From: Tremella fuciformis
Taxonomy: Eukaryota > Basidiomycota > Tremellomycetes > Tremellales > Tremellaceae
Direction of reading: 5' to 3'
DNA: 64,000 nucleotides
Assembly (NCBI GenBank): GCA_032768795.1
Contig: CP136500.1
Location: forward strand, 62,001-126,000
Within the stretch, counting starts at the first letter, position 1. Each line of letters begins with the position of its first letter. Shown one piece after another: positions 21,101 through 30,921 of the stretch. Position numbers and translations under genes: made by a program. Under the pieces are notes generated by a model. That model was given only the letters and a program-made list of their open reading frames with translations, was not told the DNA's origin and ran no database searches.

Positions 21101-24100
21101 CTATTGACTCATCTGCCCTCCTTCTCCTTGTCTTTCCAATCCCAGTAACTGCCGGAGCTGTCTTGTCTTCTCGGCCGAAAGGGTCTTGGTCAGGATGTCG
21201 GCTCGATTGCTGTCCGTTGGTGTGTATTTGAGCTCAAGCAGACCACCAGCTTGATGCTCTCGTATCCACTGGGCTCGCATGTCGAATGCTTTGTTCAACT
21301 TGAACCCGTGTTGATGTTTGGCCAGTTGAATGGCCCCATTGTTGTCGTTGTAGATGGGCACTGCTCCATCTATGCCTAGGTCGAGGTCGTTCAATAGTTG
21401 CCTGAGCCATATTGCCTCTTTGCCCGCTTCTGTCGATGCAAGGAGCTCTGCCTGTGTCGTCGACAGTGCGACTGTCGGTTGTCGCCTGCTTTTCCATGAT
21501 ACGATGCCTCCGTAGGTGTTGAAGATATAGCCAGTTGTTGATCGGCGTGTATCGAGACATCCACCCCAGTCTGCGTCCGCCCATCCTAACAGTGCTCGTC
21601 TCCCTCCATGAGCATCGAAGGTGAGAGCAAGATCCGAGGTTCCTCGAAGATACCTCAGTAGGTGCTTTGCGGCCCTCCAATGCGCGAGTGACCATTTGCT
21701 TATGAAGCGACACAGCAGTGAGGCTGCGTAGGCGATGTCGGGTCGGGTGATAGTGGCGATATAGAGGATTGACCCGGCGAGTGCAGGAAACGGTTTGTCT
21801 CGAGCCTCCTCGACCTCCTTTGGCGTAGCCTCGACGAGCTTTGCGTCTGGCAAGATTGTCTTGCAGGCTTTCCCGGTTTCACCGAAGCGTTGAAGAACTG
21901 CCTCGATGTAGTGCTCTTGTGATAGGTACATCTTCTTGTTTGGCCTGTCTCGGTAGATGTTGATACCGAGGAAGTATGAGACCGGTCCTTGATCCTTGCA
22001 CTCAAGTTCCTTGTCGATCCTCCGCTTGATCTCGTCGATTGTTGATCGATCGTTGCCGGCTATGAGCATGTCGTCAACATGGACTGAGATCATGCACCGC
22101 TTGTGTCCTTGTTGCAGCGAGTAGATGCATGGGTCCGCTAGGGTCGGTTTGAAGCCTAGCTCCCGTAGGAACTCGTCGAGGCGCTTGTTGAACAAGTGCG
22201 GTGATTGTCGGAGACCGTATAATGACTTCCGGAGGTGCAGGACGTGATCGGCAGCGATGTCGCTACCTTCTGGTGGCTCGATGAAGATGTCCTTGTCGAT
22301 ATTGGCCTTGAGGAATGCGCCGATGATGTCGATTTGGTCGCATTCCCAGTCGAGGTAGTTAACGATGGTGAGGAATAGGCGGAATGAAGACTTGTGGGTG
22401 ACCGATGCAAAGAGTTCGTCGAAATCCCGTCCTGAGACTTGTTGGAACCCTCTCACGACGAATCTAGCCTTGTATTGGCTTGCTTTGCCCGTGTCCCCGT
22501 CGATTTTGCGGGTGAAGACCCATTTGCCTGTAAGGGTGCGGTGGTTCTCTCTGGGGACTTTCTCCCACACTCCGTATTTCTCCATCTTTGTCATCTCCTC
22601 GTCCATGGCCCTGTTCCACTCCTCCCAGTCTGCAGCTCGACGAGCTTCGGTGTATGACTGAGGGTTGGTGAGTGACTGGGCTGATAACGCGTGCTCGATG
22701 GCTACTCGGTTATAGTCCATGTCGATGTCGTGCAGAGGGTGATGACTGGGCTCTTGACCTGCTAGTCTCCCGGACCGTCTTGGTTCATCTGCATCGGCCT
22801 CTATGGGCTGGTTTAGCCGACGATCTGGATCCTCTGGTCCGTCGTCGGGGTTCGGTTCTGGGCTCGGTGCATCCTCTCGAATGTATTCGTTGGCCCAGCC
22901 TCTCCCTTGCCTTGGCACGGCTTGGGGAGGTATGTCGTCCATCTCTTCCCTTTGTTCCTCTTCTTCTGGTGCCTCCCCTGCCTCGACTATCTCGTTCAGC
23001 TCGATTGATGTATCGTCATCCTCGTCGAGGCTCGTCGATGCTTGTCGAGGTTCAGGTTGAGGCGGCTCCAGAATCCGTCGCGGTTCATCTGAACGTGGCG
23101 TTGTCTTCTTGCCCGTGATGAATGTAACGTCTCGACTTGCGATGACCCTGTTGGTTTGGGTCAACACCTTGTAGCCCCAGCTCCCTTCTGTGTATCCCAG
23201 CAGTCGACCGCATTGACCCCGCTCGTCGAGCTTTGATGCGGGGCTCACAACTCGATAGATGCAGTGTTGGCCAAATGGCTGCATTCCTTCATATCGTATG
23301 TCAATGTCGTGATGTGGTCGAAAGAGAGCGACAGGGATTTTTCCTTGGGAGTCTGGTAGCCTGTTTCTGGTGAAGACTACATATCGTAATGCGTCGACCC
23401 AGAATTGACTTGACAGGTTCGAGTCCGCGAGACATGTGCGGATGTCATTGAGGATGGTGAGATGGACGCGCTCGACTCGACTGTTTTGATTGTGTGCGTC
23501 GGTCGGCGTGAGGGTATGCTCAATTCCCTTGCTTTTACACCAGTGGCTGAATTCCTTGCTCGTGAACTCGCCTCCTTGGTCTGAGCGGATGGTCTTGACC
23601 GTTCGATCAAGCTGATTCTCTGCCAACTTGATGTAGTCTTGTAGTGCTTCGGCTGCATCCGACTTCTTCTTGATTGGTATAGCTTGCACAAATTTGCTAT
23701 GGTCGTCGTAGCAGGTGAGGAAGTATTGGAAGCCTTCTCTCGACTGGACGGTCGCTGGTCCCCATAGATCGACTGATACCTCGACGAGGGGTTTGCCGGC
23801 TCGACGCGGGTTAGGTAGAGATGCCGAGCGCGTTGCCTTTCCTTTCAGGCAATCCATGCATTCGACTCTCCGAAACAATCCCGTCCACTTTGCGCCTAGC
23901 TTCCCCTCTTTCCCAAGCTCCCAGACCTTCCTCATGTTCGAGTGACCTAGGCGCTTGTGCCAGGTGAGGAGGCGGTTGTCTTCGGCTTCAGTGTTTTCTC
24001 TTGCCTGAAGTGCTCGGTGAATGCGCGAGGTGGTGCGTACCGGTGTGTCGTCTACAACCCATAGGTTGCCGAGCTTCTTGCCCCGGAGGATGACCTTTCC

Positions 24101-25402
24101 TTTCTCGACCAATGTAGCCGAGTCACTCGAGAAGCGCCAATGGGTCCCTGTGTATGGACCGAGGCGCTGTGTGGAGAGGAGGTTGTGCGTGAATGAGGGG
24201 ACATAGAGGGCGTTCTTGTACCATACGTTCTCGAATGTCAGGCGGCCGGAGTGTGTAGCCTCGACAATTGACCCATCTCCGATCTGGATTTTGATGGGCT
24301 TGTCGAGCTTGGTGAGGTGGGAGAGGAGGTGTTTGTCCTTGATAAACGGACTTGTAGCACCGCTGTCGATGATGATGGAAGTGGAGGGAAGGTTATCGTG
24401 GGCGTGCAGTGCGATCTCTGTCGCATAATAGCCTTCCTCCTTTATCTCCCTCGACGAGCCTCTCTTGGCCTCACTTGATGAGTCGTCTCCTGACTCGCTC
24501 TGCTCCCTCGCCTTCATTCCCTTCCCCGCTTGTCCTCCTTGCTTCTTCCTCCTGTCTGCTTCCTTTGCCGACCTCTGCTCCTGGATGTGCTTCGGCACTC
24601 CAATCACTTTCCAGCACTCATCTGTGGAGTGCCTCCCCTGATCCGGATGGTGGATGCATCTCTTGCCTGCCGGTTTTGGTAGAGATTTGCTGAGCATCCC
24701 CATCTCGTTTACGCTCTCGCCCTTTTGTTGACGTCGGCGGTGTTCATCGGCAACCCTATCGATAACCTCGTCGAGATGGATCTTGTTCGACGAGGTCCCT
24801 GAGTAGAAGGTCGATGCGAGGAGGCCGTATGAGGACGGTAGGCGACGGATGGCGGCGTATGCGCCGATCTGGTTGGCGAATTGCTCAAGGGTGAGCTTGG
24901 AAGTGATGGCGGAGGAGGTGATTTCGGCCAACTGTGACCGGATAGCAGTGAGATGAGGTTCGGGGTCCTCATTCTCTGGGATGGTCTCGCCAAATATCGA
25001 TGACCATAATTCGGCTAGGCGAGATCCGTTATCGGCCCCATATGTGGTGACCAGGTGATCGTAAAGCCCCTTCGGTTGAGGATTCTCGAAGTCGATCAGG
25101 CTCGAGGGAAGCTTATTTTGGACAGTCTCTGTCAGACTGCCGTAGAGAGTGGAGAGGGCGGTGGACTGCTCCTTCTCATGCTCGTATAGAGCAACTGCTC
25201 TCTTTGATGTCTCGGCTGCTGTGGCCGGACTTGACACTGGATATCGAGCCTCGACGAGTGCTCGGATCGCTGACGCGTCTTTGGTGATGTGGGGGACAAG
25301 GCCGGCGGATCCGAGGACGACTCGAATCTCGCGCACCCACTGGGCGTAGTTGTCGCGCCCATTGAGCTTGCGCTCTTCTTTCACCGTCTGCACAGATGGC
25401 AT
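21101..25402 (-). CDS. C1 Gag-Pol polyprotein (Ty1/Copia)
   Basis: A single 1,433-aa frame. Order: Copia-type Gag (residues about 1-240, YAQWVREIRVVLGS); a Cys/His segment (CIHHPDQGRHSTDEC); aspartic protease IIDSGATSPFI; GAG-pre-integrase module (WHKRLGHSNM..C-x2-C); integrase core (VDLWGP, IRSDQGGEFTSKEF, NSRVERVH); reverse transcriptase (TYKAR-like QYKARFVVRGFQQ, catalytic SVHVDDMLIAG); and RNase H (GWADADWGG, SRRQPTVALSTTQAELLA, NDNNGAIQLA). No frameshift is needed between gag and pol, as is usual in single-ORF Copia elements. The ATG at 25402 lies 97 bp inside the 5' LTR. All catalytic residues are present, so the copy may be active. Confidence 0.95.
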   Translation of the reverse strand: MPSVQTVKEERKLNGRDNYAQWVREIRVVLGSAGLVPHITKDASAIRALVEARYPVSSPATAAETSKRAVALYEHEKEQSTALSTLYGSLTETVQNKLPSSLIDFENPQPKGLYDHLVTTYGADNGSRLAELWSSIFGETIPENEDPEPHLTAIRSQLAEITSSAITSKLTLEQFANQIGAYAAIRRLPSSYGLLASTFYSGTSSNKIHLDEVIDRVADEHRRRQQKGESVNEMGMLSKSLPKPAGKRCIHHPDQGRHSTDECWKVIGVPKHIQEQRSAKEADRRKKQGGQAGKGMKAREQSESGDDSSSEAKRGSSREIKEEGYYATEIALHAHDNLPSTSIIIDSGATSPFIKDKHLLSHLTKLDKPIKIQIGDGSIVEATHSGRLTFENVWYKNALYVPSFTHNLLSTQRLGPYTGTHWRFSSDSATLVEKGKVILRGKKLGNLWVVDDTPVRTTSRIHRALQARENTEAEDNRLLTWHKRLGHSNMRKVWELGKEGKLGAKWTGLFRRVECMDCLKGKATRSASLPNPRRAGKPLVEVSVDLWGPATVQSREGFQYFLTCYDDHSKFVQAIPIKKKSDAAEALQDYIKLAENQLDRTVKTIRSDQGGEFTSKEFSHWCKSKGIEHTLTPTDAHNQNSRVERVHLTILNDIRTCLADSNLSSQFWVDALRYVVFTRNRLPDSQGKIPVALFRPHHDIDIRYEGMQPFGQHCIYRVVSPASKLDERGQCGRLLGYTEGSWGYKVLTQTNRVIASRDVTFITGKKTTPRSDEPRRILEPPQPEPRQASTSLDEDDDTSIELNEIVEAGEAPEEEEQREEMDDIPPQAVPRQGRGWANEYIREDAPSPEPNPDDGPEDPDRRLNQPIEADADEPRRSGRLAGQEPSHHPLHDIDMDYNRVAIEHALSAQSLTNPQSYTEARRAADWEEWNRAMDEEMTKMEKYGVWEKVPRENHRTLTGKWVFTRKIDGDTGKASQYKARFVVRGFQQVSGRDFDELFASVTHKSSFRLFLTIVNYLDWECDQIDIIGAFLKANIDKDIFIEPPEGSDIAADHVLHLRKSLYGLRQSPHLFNKRLDEFLRELGFKPTLADPCIYSLQQGHKRCMISVHVDDMLIAGNDRSTIDEIKRRIDKELECKDQGPVSYFLGINIYRDRPNKKMYLSQEHYIEAVLQRFGETGKACKTILPDAKLVEATPKEVEEARDKPFPALAGSILYIATITRPDIAYAASLLCRFISKWSLAHWRAAKHLLRYLRGTSDLALTFDAHGGRRALLGWADADWGGCLDTRRSTTGYIFNTYGGIVSWKSRRQPTVALSTTQAELLASTEAGKEAIWLRQLLNDLDLGIDGAVPIYNDNNGAIQLAKHQHGFKLNKAFDMRAQWIREHQAGGLLELKYTPTDSNRADILTKTLSAEKTRQLRQLLGLERQGEGGQMSQ

Positions 25403-25481
25403 GACGGAGGACCACTTCGAGGCTGGCGGTGCGTAGGCAGGGTCGACGAGTTTGTTGACGCGTTCTATCTACCGCGACTTG

Positions 25482-25499
25482 TCGAAGGAGACGTTACCA
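25482..25499 (-). other. C1 primer-binding site candidate
   Basis: On the minus strand TGGTAACGTCTCC follows the 5' LTR directly. The TGG start fits pairing with a tRNA 3' CCA end. The tRNA is not identified. Confidence 0.55.
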
Positions 25500-25817
25500 C
25501 GACGGAATCTTAGCTCTGAGGCAATGGGATTCCGGTCACCTGTTGCCCGCTCAGCACTTGCTATGAGTGATGCATTCGGACTTACCTGTTGCCCGCTCAG
25601 CACTTGCTATGAGTGATGAGGAGGGCAACAGGCGGCGGCATTCTACAAGGTCGTCGAGGGTGTCGGCGTTATAAGCGGAGTTATCGTTGGTGGCAGCTTC
25701 TCTGCCTCGTCGAGGGTGAACCTCGTCGAGGCACAACCTCGTCGAGGATCGAGTAGCCTCGACGAGGTTACTCGAAGATGAGTCAAGCTCATGTGAGCGT
25801 GCCACCTATTTCCGTCG
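25500..25817 (-). repeat. C1 5' LTR
   Basis: 318 bp, matching the 3' LTR including the 49-bp internal duplication. Followed by CTAGA (25818-25822), then G2 pol resumes. Confidence 0.92.
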
Positions 25818-26740
25818 CTAGAAAGGGTCTGGGACCCTTGGTCGAGATGACCTAGGATTGGCCGAATGACGGGGTCCTCGAGGAGACGCTCGGCGAGCGT
25901 CGTTCCCTCGGGCAAGGCGGGCACGTGTACTCTGACGGCGCGGAGGAGGTAGGCGAGATTCGACGAGACCTCGGCGGACTCGTCAAGTGAGGGAAGGGCT
26001 TGGAGGAAGTTCTGGGGTTGCTCGACGAGCGAGCCTGGGGAGTAGGAAGGATTCCGGGAAAGTGCGTCGGGGAGCTCGGCGAGCTTGCCGGGCCTGTAGA
26101 CGATCTTGAAGTCAAACCCGGCGAGGATCTCAACCCATCTAGCTTGCCTTGGGTTGAGTTGCCGAGGTTCCATCCAGTAGGTGAGGTTCAAGTGATCAGT
26201 GATCACTGTCGTATGAACCTGGGCAAGGAGATGTTGTCTTCGGCAAAACGCGTGAACCACAGCGAGGAACTCCTTTTCTGTGGTGGTGTAGTTCAACTCG
26301 GCGTCGGTCAACGCGCCTGACTCGATAGCGACGGGGTGCTCGTTATCCTCGGCGTCTTTCTGCGAGACAACGAAGCCCCATCCATAGGCGGATGCGTCGG
26401 TCTGCAGGATCGCATCCCGAGTTGGGTCGAAGAAGGCGAGGATCGGCGAGCGCTGCAACCTCGACTTGAGCTCGTCGAAGGCAGCGTGTTGCCCTTTGCT
26501 CCACGTGAATTTGACGTCCTTTCTAGTGAGACGGTGCAGCGGCCCAGCTACCTTGGCGAAGTTCGGTACAAATCGCCAATAGTAGCTAGCCATGCCGAGG
26601 AATCGTCAAACTTGGCGAACATCGCGGGGAGGGGGAAAGTTGACAACGCCCTGCACATAGGATCCGTCGGCCTCGACGCCCTTGCCGGAGACGATGAACC
26701 CAAGGAACTTGACTGACCGTTGCTCAAAGTGGCACTTTGA
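25818..26740 (-). pseudogene. G2 Pol: reverse transcriptase C-end and RNase H, one stop
   Basis: Begins inside the reverse transcriptase (KCHFEQRSVKFLGFIVSGKG) and continues through SYYWRFVPNFAKVAGPLHRL, the RNase H landmarks DASAYGWGFVVSQ and TEKEFLAVVHAF, TDHLNLTYWM and the YRPGKLAELPDALSR linker to the Copia insertion point. One TGA at 26606-26608 interrupts it, in a codon explained by CGA to TGA (TCG context). Palm-domain catalytic motifs are lost with the 5' truncation. Confidence 0.88.
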
Positions 26741-26744
26741 GGCC

Positions 26745-26928
26745 TCGAGGGGCTGGAGCGTTGTCGTGGCTGAGTCTCGACCTTGCGGGTTGTTGTGGGG
26801 GATTGTCGGGGTTAGTCGAGCCTTCTCGGGCAAGTGCTTGGAATGACCATGTGGGAGATAGGCCTGAGGTTGTCATAGGCGTGCTGATATGGTCGCGTGG
26901 GAGTCGCGTGGGTGTGGCCGACATGATA
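26745..26928 (-). repeat. L4-like LTR fragment
   Basis: The last 60 bp (ATAGGCGTGCTG..GTGTGGCCGACATGATA) match the end of the L4 LTRs at 15863-16266 and 34439-34821 with scattered changes. It lies between the broken ends of G2 and element C, which suggests a deletion or recombination junction. Confidence 0.45.
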
Positions 26929-27284
26929 GCAGCGCATACAAGCTTGAGCTGCCCAGCACAATGAAGGTTCACCTGGTCTTTGCGGTGGACCGACTCAAGG
27001 CTTTTGAGCCACCTACTCTCCCAGGACAAACATCCAACCCGCCTGGGCCAGTGGAAGCTGACAAGGAGGGAGAATCGTTTGAGGTGAAAAGGATTATCGA
27101 CTGGAGGAAGAGGAGAGGACGGCTGGAATACAAGGTGGAGTGGCTTGGGTATGAGGGAACGCATGAGGCAACAATGTGGGAGGCGGCAGGGAACATTGAT
27201 GGAGCCTGGGCAAGCATTGAGAGCTTTCACAAGGAGAACCTGGAGAAACCAGGAGGCAATCAAGCAGGAACCAGGCCTAAGTGA
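26929..27284 (+). pseudogene. Element C Pol: last integrase segment and chromodomain
   Basis: The translation YKLELPSTMKVHLVFAVDRL, FEPPTLPGQTSNPPGPVE, then the chromodomain EYKVEWLGYEGTHEATMWEA and FHKENLEKPGG is nearly the same as the C-terminus of element D pol (40217 onward), so C and D are one family. All earlier pol sequence is missing. With the antisense pseudogene 27933-29554 and the LTR 29892-30291 this makes the 3' half of a plus-strand element. Confidence 0.88.
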
Positions 27285-27303
27285 AGTAACAACAGAGTAG
27301 AGG

Positions 27304-27847
27304 TGTTATGACCCTACAACCCGGCTCATAACACAAACAACACCTTAACCACCATCGCCACAAGTTGCCTATCAATTCCACTACTTATCCCACCGATCAA
27401 GCGACAGTCACTACTTATTCCACCGAACCGCCGACACAAGTCACCACTTACTCCACCGAACCGCCGACACAATCCACTACTTATTCCGGCGGAACGCCCT
27501 CACCTCGCCTGCATCTCCAATGAGTCGCAAGCCCCACCGCAACCCAGACCAAGCCACTGCAGCGAGGAGAACAGGTGTCTGATGTCTATATAAAGCGGCC
27601 CATTTCCGGGCAAGAGACCTTTTCTTCAGAGATCAATTCTTGTAGTTACTTCTCATAGCTTTCTTGCACTTGAGTCTGCTTCCTTGCGCACCCAGCCTCA
27701 AGCGCCCATTGACTTTGACAATCGACCTCGACCTTCAACCTTCTACCTTCAATCGTCCGGTACGTCCCAGACTGTATTTCCTCTTACCTCCATGTGCGTA
27801 TCACCCGTCCGCCTACCTTGGCTAGCTACCAAGGCCAGGTAGTAACA
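27304..27847 (+). repeat. Solo LTR, G1 family, CpG-poor
   Basis: 544 bp, TGTTATGACCC..CAGGTAGTAACA, a diverged relative of the G1 LTR with the TATATAAAG box and the CCGGTACGTCCCAGACTG block. Flanks AGAGG (27299-27303) and ATAGG (27848-27852) differ at one base, a likely aged duplication. It separates the end of C pol from the antisense pseudogene. Confidence 0.8.
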
Positions 27848-27932
27848 ATAGGCTGAGAAGCAGTGAGCTTAGAGAGACATACATGTGGGCAAGAACAAGA
27901 GTCAAGACGTTAAGAATCAAGACAAGCTACGG

Positions 27933-29554
27933 TCAAGTGGTACCCTCGAGAACCTCCCCAAGTGTAAGCTTGTCAAAGTTGATACTCAAATCACCTGCTA
28001 TATCCCGTGCATGTGAAAATAAGTAGGTGCGCATTGGGGCCTGCGTCTCTGGTTGGGCAAGATGAGTAAGCTGGAACAACTCCATCCACCTACGGTCGGG
28101 CGCCAAGCTCAAGGTGGCTTGAGGGGGTGGAGTTGGTGCCGGGGGTGGCTGCTGCATTTGCGGAGGAGGAGGCCAAGAAGAAGTTCCCGATGGCCTGGCG
28201 TGTGGCATGTGCGATGATGGGGCAGGATCAAATCTGCCATTGCCAAATGAGCCCATGCCATTGTCGTCCGTCGGGTCCCGGACAGAGGATGGGGGCGGGG
28301 AAAGCCTAGGAGGCCTCGAGCGGTGTCGCTTGTGCGCGAGTGACGATGAGATGGGCAAGGGCAAGGAGCGAGCTGGGTGTTTGTCCCTTCCCTTCCCTTT
28401 CCCTTTCCCCTTCTTCCCAGATGCCTTGACGGTGCTTGCAAGGTCAACATTGGCAAGCTCAGCCGCTAAAGTCGTCAAGGTGGAACGACCTGCAGTGATA
28501 CGGCCAGAGCGCCGAGTGCCCAGAGTGACAGGTGAGGGCAACAAGCGGCGGGCGAAGGAGACCTGACAACGCCGTGCCAATGAGGAAGGGGTGGGAGTGG
28601 CGGCAGCAAACAAGCAAGCCAAGGTGCCGCATGTCATACACTTCACCTTCTTCCCTTCCTCGACGACTCGGCACGGGAGGGCGTCCGCCACGCGCGCTTC
28701 ACATCGATCATTGCCCTCCAGCACCCGGATTGGACATGACCCTGCCTGTTGCTGAATGTCAGAGGATACTGAGCAGCTGATAATACTCACCCTTGCCCAT
28801 GTCAAAGACCGGTTGTACCCCCGTTGCCCTCTGTTCGGGTAGTGGTCACCTTCTGATCGGCTTGAAAGGGACTTGCAGAGTGTACTAACCAACAAACACA
28901 TGATCTAGTGGTTCTGACTCTGGGACTGGCAGTCCCCACCCTTGCTCGGTGTAGGATGCCTCTTTGGAGGCGGTGCGTGGGCCAAATTGTCGACTAAGGG
29001 GGAGCTCCTCCTTGGTCAACTTTGACAATGCTGGACTCCCGGGCGCTTCCTTGTCCGCACCGGCCTCCTCATCCAGCTCCTCTTCTCCCTCTTCCCCCGC
29101 GTTGCCTTTCAGAGCATCCATGTCAGCGTGCAAGTGGCACATCCGTGGGTGGCTCCTCAGTTTGTTTGTCGGGGAGTGGTATGCCCTTGACGGCGGGGAG
29201 TAGTGGAGTCTCGTCGACTGGGAGGATGTTGGCAGTTGAGGTGGCTTGCTTGGGAGATGGGAAGGGGGTACCTCCTGGTTGGGCGGTTCCGTTAGGGGAG
29301 GGAGAGCGATTGAACATGCTTTCTGTGCTGATTGTCTCAAACTGTGAATCCTTTTCGGCGAGGAGTGTTACTGATCCACTCGAGTCCGAAGATGTGTCCT
29401 CTATGGGTGTTGTAGGAGTTGTAGAGGTTGGATAAAAGGAGAGGGCAGTGTCTAGAGAAATGGGGTCGCAAACAGCGTAGGGAGACGGGCGGGTTGAGCA
29501 TATGGTGGAGTTGGATGCGTCAAGTGTTGGGCTTGAAAGATGGACCCAGGGCAT
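27933..29554 (-). pseudogene. Antisense Cys6 gene of element C, frameshifted
   Basis: The direct counterpart of the element D gene (38500-40093), with the same exon plan: a first exon from ATG 29554 (MPWVHLSSP..) to a GTTAGT donor near 28900; a 20-codon middle exon (GDHYPNRGQRGYNRSLTWAR); and a last exon with the Cys motif, Pro-rich region and the same C-terminus (APMRTYLFSHARDIAGDL) ending at 27933. Differences from D: a frameshift near 29120-29160 in exon 1, and the second cysteine of the first pair replaced by Arg (CEAR instead of CEAC). A 12-bp C run at 29602-29613 lies just upstream of the start. Many changes are CG to TG or CA. Confidence 0.8.
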
Positions 29555-29891
29555 AAGACGTGAGTTGTGAATGGTGATGGGAAAGAGAGAGCTGATGCCC
29601 TCCCCCCCCCCCCTGTTTATGTTGTTTTTGAGCATCCTGTGACATGGTGCCGCCCTCAAGCAGCAAGACACTACCTCAACATTGGATCGGCAGTCTTTAC
29701 ACCGTTCCCTTGACGACCGCTTGACGACATGTCACCAGAGTTTCACTTCCGTTACAAGCGACTTCATACGACTGCTATCTCGACTTCAGGATTGGCAGTA
29801 CAAGTATGCTCGACAAGGGACGAGGGAGAAGGCTGGAGTGGATGGAGATAGCGCGCATCTTGCAGAAGCTCAAAGTCAAAGGTGTGCAGAG

Positions 29892-30291
29892 TGTGGCCAC
29901 AGCCACGTCCTTGACAACCTGCCCATGTGATTGACACCTCTCACGTGGCCGACATGTGATCTACCTTGGGCTGGAGAACCTTGACAAGGGAGTAGAGGTT
30001 GGATGAACGCGTGACATCGGGAAGCAGGCGCAGAGTTATATAGTTGACCCTGGTGCCCATCATAGTTCTTCAGCAATCTCTGCTTGAGTCCCATGGATCA
30101 CCATTGACAATCTCACTCTCTCCATTAGTACGCAGCGTGGCTGAGTTGCACGCACGCTGCATCCTCGACGACCATGCAACCTTGACAAGGATCCTACCTC
30201 GATATTCTCATTTCTACCCTTTTTCCTATATTCTTGACTCTGATATTGTGCGGGAGGGCCTCTACCAATGGGAGAGCGCAGCATTGTGACA
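29892..30291 (+). repeat. Element C 3' LTR, D family
   Basis: About 400 bp. It aligns along its whole length with the element D LTR in reverse orientation, but most CpG sites are TG or CA (for example CTCGACGACC becomes CTTGACAACC). The adjoining AAAGGTGTGCAGAG is the polypurine tract. Right flank is a transposase fragment. Confidence 0.82.
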
Positions 30292-30696
30292 GCAATCTTG
30301 CGGATCACTGGACATGGGCTGCAAGTAAAACAGGCTGGAGCAGCAATTACATGGGTCTCAAATGGCTTTGTAACGTCTTCATCCCGTCGACAACACCTCC
30401 TCCGATGGCCAGACCGTCCGCACAACGTCCCTGTCAACTGCTCATTGTCTACGGTCATGGAAGCCATGTGCAATCCATGTTTATCGGCCTCTGCATCGAG
30501 AACGACATTGATCTCACAATCTTGACTGCACACACATCTCATAGGACGCAGCTAGCCAACGTCGGCGTCTTTTGAGCGTTGAAGGATGCTATGACGTGCA
30601 AGACAGAGCGCGTCATGACCTATCAGAAGAGGATCATCCACAAGGCGGTCTACACGTCTCTGCTCCCTCACAATCTTTGGCTCTGTGGCTGTGTAG
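30292..30696 (+). pseudogene. pogo-like DDE transposase fragment
   Basis: The frame SKTGWSSNYMGLKWL..., QLLIVYGHGSHVQ, ENDIDLTILTAHTSH, LANVGVF resembles the DDE_1 transposase core of pogo/Tigger elements (NGW.. GLEWL, LLILDGHGSH, LPPHTSH, LDVGVF). The aspartate expected before GHGSH is Tyr and the later LD is AN, and a TGA stop follows VGVF (30573). The frame continues as ALKDAM..TYQKRIIHKA. The upstream part is cut by the element C LTR. A dead remnant that was host DNA for element C. Confidence 0.7.
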
Positions 30697-30699
30697 TTC

Positions 30700-30920
30700 C
30701 GTTCACCTGTTGCCCACTCAGCACTTGCTATGAGTGATGAGGAGGGCAACAGGCAGCAACATTCTACAAGGTTGTTGCGGGTGTTGGCATTATAGGCGGA
30801 GTTATTGTTGGTGGCAGCTTATCAGCCTTGTCAAGGATGAACCTCGATGAGGTTGTGTGCCTTGATGAGGTTACTTGAGGATGAGTCAAGCTCATGTGAG
30901 CATACCACCTATTTCTGTTG
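30700..30920 (+). repeat. Copia C1-type LTR relic, CpG-depleted
   Basis: Matches the C1 LTR from TTCCGTTCACCTGTTGCCC to CACCTATTTCTGTTG, with a single copy of the unit duplicated in C1. Dyads appear as CTTGTCAAGG where C1 has CTCGTCGAGG. Confidence 0.8.
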
Positions 30921-30921
30921 T

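Larger units (their letters stand above)
20764..25817 (-). mobile_element. Copia element C1, structurally intact
   Basis: 5,054 bp, minus strand. LTRs 20764-21081 and 25500-25817 (318 bp each, seemingly identical), target duplication CTAGA at 20759-20763 and 25818-25822. One uninterrupted 1,433-codon polyprotein. The LTR ends are CGACGGAA..TTCCGTCG rather than TG..CA. The insertion is inside G2 pol, so C1 is the younger of the two. Confidence 0.95.
17219..26745 (-). mobile_element. Chromovirus G2, 5'-truncated, split by Copia C1
   Basis: Minus-strand Ty3/Gypsy remnant: 3' LTR 17219-17933 on the left, antisense pseudogene 18281-19258, integrase and chromodomain 19311-20758, and reverse transcriptase/RNase H 25818-26740 on the right. 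An intact Copia element (20764-25817) interrupts pol between RNase H and integrase. The 5' LTR, gag, protease and N-terminal reverse transcriptase are missing; the right end joins L4-like LTR sequence near 26745. Confidence 0.85.
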
